From the NCBI RefSeq assembly GCF_001277195.1, contig NZ_CP012268.1, forward strand, positions 744,001 through 808,000: a stretch of DNA of 64,000 nucleotides, written 5' to 3'. Positions 62,837 through 64,000 of this stretch are shown here, in pieces. The translations under genes were made by a program, and so were the position numbers. Below the pieces are notes generated by a model that worked only from the letters and a program-made list of their open reading frames with translations, had not been told where the DNA came from and searched no databases. The stretch comes from Cronobacter muytjensii ATCC 51329 (GTDB taxonomy: Bacteria > Pseudomonadota > Gammaproteobacteria > Enterobacterales > Enterobacteriaceae). Each line of letters opens with the position of its first letter. Position 1 is the stretch's first letter.

Positions 62837-63873
62837 TACGCAATAACCACGCGTTCCTGGGAATCCGATGCTTTGATAGCGCCGATTTTCCACGCGGTTT
62901 CGCCAAGGCTGTTAAGCAGCTCCACGGCGTTGTCGGCTTCAGCGGCAGGCAGGGCGATGACCATGCCGACGCCACAGTTGAAGGTGCGGTACATTTCATG
63001 ACGGCTGACGTTGCCGGCCTGTTGCAGCCAGTTGAAGACGGCAGGCCACTGCCACGAGGCTTCATCAATCACGGCCTGGGTGTTGTCCGGCAGCACGCGC
63101 GGAATGTTTTCCCAGAAACCGCCGCCGGTCAGGTGGGCGATAGCGTGAACATCAACTTTTTCAATCAGTTCCAGCACCGGCTTCACATAGATGCGGGTCG
63201 GCGCCAGCAGGTGATCGGCGAGCGGTTTGCCGTCAAGCTCGGTGGCCTGCGGGTCTGCGCCGCTCACTTCCAGAATTTTACGCACCAGCGAGTAGCCGTT
63301 GGAGTGCGGGCCGCTGGACGCCAGCGCCACCAGCACATCGCCGTCAGCGACTTTCGTGCCGTCGATAATCTCTGATTTTTCCACCACGCCGACGCAGAAA
63401 CCGGCCACGTCGTAATCCTCGCCGTGATACATGCCCGGCATTTCCGCCGTTTCACCGCCAACCAGCGCGCAGCCGGACTGTAAACAGCCTTCCGCAATCC
63501 CGCTGATCACGCTTGACGCGGTATCAACGTCCAGTTTGCCGGTCGCGTAGTAGTCGAGAAAGAACAGCGGCTCCGCGCCCTGTACGACCAGATCGTTGAC
63601 GCACATGGCCACCAGGTCGATGCCGATCGTGTCGTGACGCTTCAGATCCATCGCCAGACGCAGCTTGGTGCCGACGCCGTCGGTACCGGAGACCAGCACC
63701 GGCTCGCGGTATTTCTGCGGCAGTGCGCAGAGGGCGCCGAAGCCGCCCAGGCCGCCCATCACTTCCGGACGACGGGTTTTTTTCACGACGCCTTTGATGC
63801 GGTCGACCAGAGCGTTACCAGCATCAATATCAACACCGGCATCTTTATAGCTGAGAGAGGTTTTGTCGGTCAC
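62836..63873 (-). CDS. purM: Phosphoribosylformylglycinamidine cyclo-ligase
   Basis: AIR synthetase, forming the imidazole ring of purines. The GTG at 63873 (VTDKTSLSYKDAGVDIDAGN) follows GGGGAC and gives 345 residues as in E. coli; the GTG at 63888 is an alternative. Signatures SGTDGVGTKLRLA and GGETAEMPGMY are present. Coupled to purN and preceded by a PurR box. Confidence 0.96.
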   Translation of the reverse strand: MTDKTSLSYKDAGVDIDAGNALVDRIKGVVKKTRRPEVMGGLGGFGALCALPQKYREPVLVSGTDGVGTKLRLAMDLKRHDTIGIDLVAMCVNDLVVQGAEPLFFLDYYATGKLDVDTASSVISGIAEGCLQSGCALVGGETAEMPGMYHGEDYDVAGFCVGVVEKSEIIDGTKVADGDVLVALASSGPHSNGYSLVRKILEVSGADPQATELDGKPLADHLLAPTRIYVKPVLELIEKVDVHAIAHLTGGGFWENIPRVLPDNTQAVIDEASWQWPAVFNWLQQAGNVSRHEMYRTFNCGVGMVIALPAAEADNAVELLNSLGETAWKIGAIKASDSQERVVIA

Positions 63874-63937
63874 TGCTAAAGTCCCCACGCGGTTGCGGTT
63901 GGTGGTAGTAGAGAAATCGCGGCAATTCTAACAGTCC

Positions 63938-63953
63938 AGGCAAACGTTTGCGA
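63938..63953 (-). promoter_or_regulatory. PurR operator of purMN
   Basis: AGGCAAACGTTTGCGA differs little from the consensus ACGCAAACGTTTGCGT and is centred about 70 bases before the purM start. Confidence 0.8.
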
Positions 63954-64000
63954 GCGCTTGTTGCGGTGAAAAACAGACGGTCGCCCGATGACGGTCTTCT

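Overview
The window is a stretch of an Enterobacteriaceae chromosome, most likely Cronobacter. Gene order follows the E. coli backbone (isc operon end, pepB, sseB, sseA, yfhM, pbpC, ndk, rlmN, rodZ, ispG, hisS, yfgM, bamB, der, yfgJ, xseA, guaBA, yfgF, ppx, ppk, purNM), the core DNA is GC-rich, and there is a 341-codon M4 metalloprotease gene matching zpx of Cronobacter sakazakii. The species call rests on recalled gene content, not on a database search.

Layout. 1-5009: end of the iron-sulfur assembly operon (iscU, iscA, hscB, hscA, fdx, iscX) and pepB. 5175-10526: sseB and two tandem paralogous membrane M48 peptidases. 10597-15233 (minus): RpiR-type regulator, sseA, a family-4 6-phospho-alpha-glucosidase and a PTS EIICB permease. 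15569-22862: yfhM (bacterial alpha-2-macroglobulin) and pbpC. 23030-32488: ndk, rlmN, rodZ, ispG, hisS, yfgM, bamB, der, yfgJ. 32485-35315 (minus): emfourin-type inhibitor, zpx, xseA. 35486-38596: guaB and guaA. 38595-55238: a mobile island. 55509-63873: yfgG, yfgF, and the minus-strand ppk-ppx and purM-purN operons.

The island is the exceptional part. A P4-like integrase has inserted about 16.6 kb at the 3' end of guaA, bounded by a 13-bp direct repeat (38582-38594 and 55226-55238). It carries an AlpA-type regulator, RepA and RepC resembling the IncQ (RSF1010) helicase and initiator, 3.5 iterons of 21 bp, an origin of transfer and TraJ closely resembling those of the IncP plasmid RP4, and only three mating-channel genes, trbJ-trbK-trbL (pilus-tip protein, entry-exclusion lipoprotein, inner-membrane channel). 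Three perfect copies of the IncP KorB operator (TTTAGCCGCTAAA) lie in it, but no KorB, relaxase, coupling protein or T4SS ATPase is encoded. The simplest reading is an integrative mobilizable element that senses an incoming IncP-type plasmid through KorB, borrows its relaxase and channel, and swaps in its own TrbJ/TrbK/TrbL. Its cargo is defence-like: a VbhA-HigA fusion antitoxin with no toxin, a frameshifted MmeI-like remnant, a single-chain type ISP restriction-modification enzyme of 1627 residues, and a HEPN-like protein. The design recalls guaA-integrated islands of the GIsul2 kind and, in logic, SGI1 on IncC plasmids; those parallels are from memory and should be checked.
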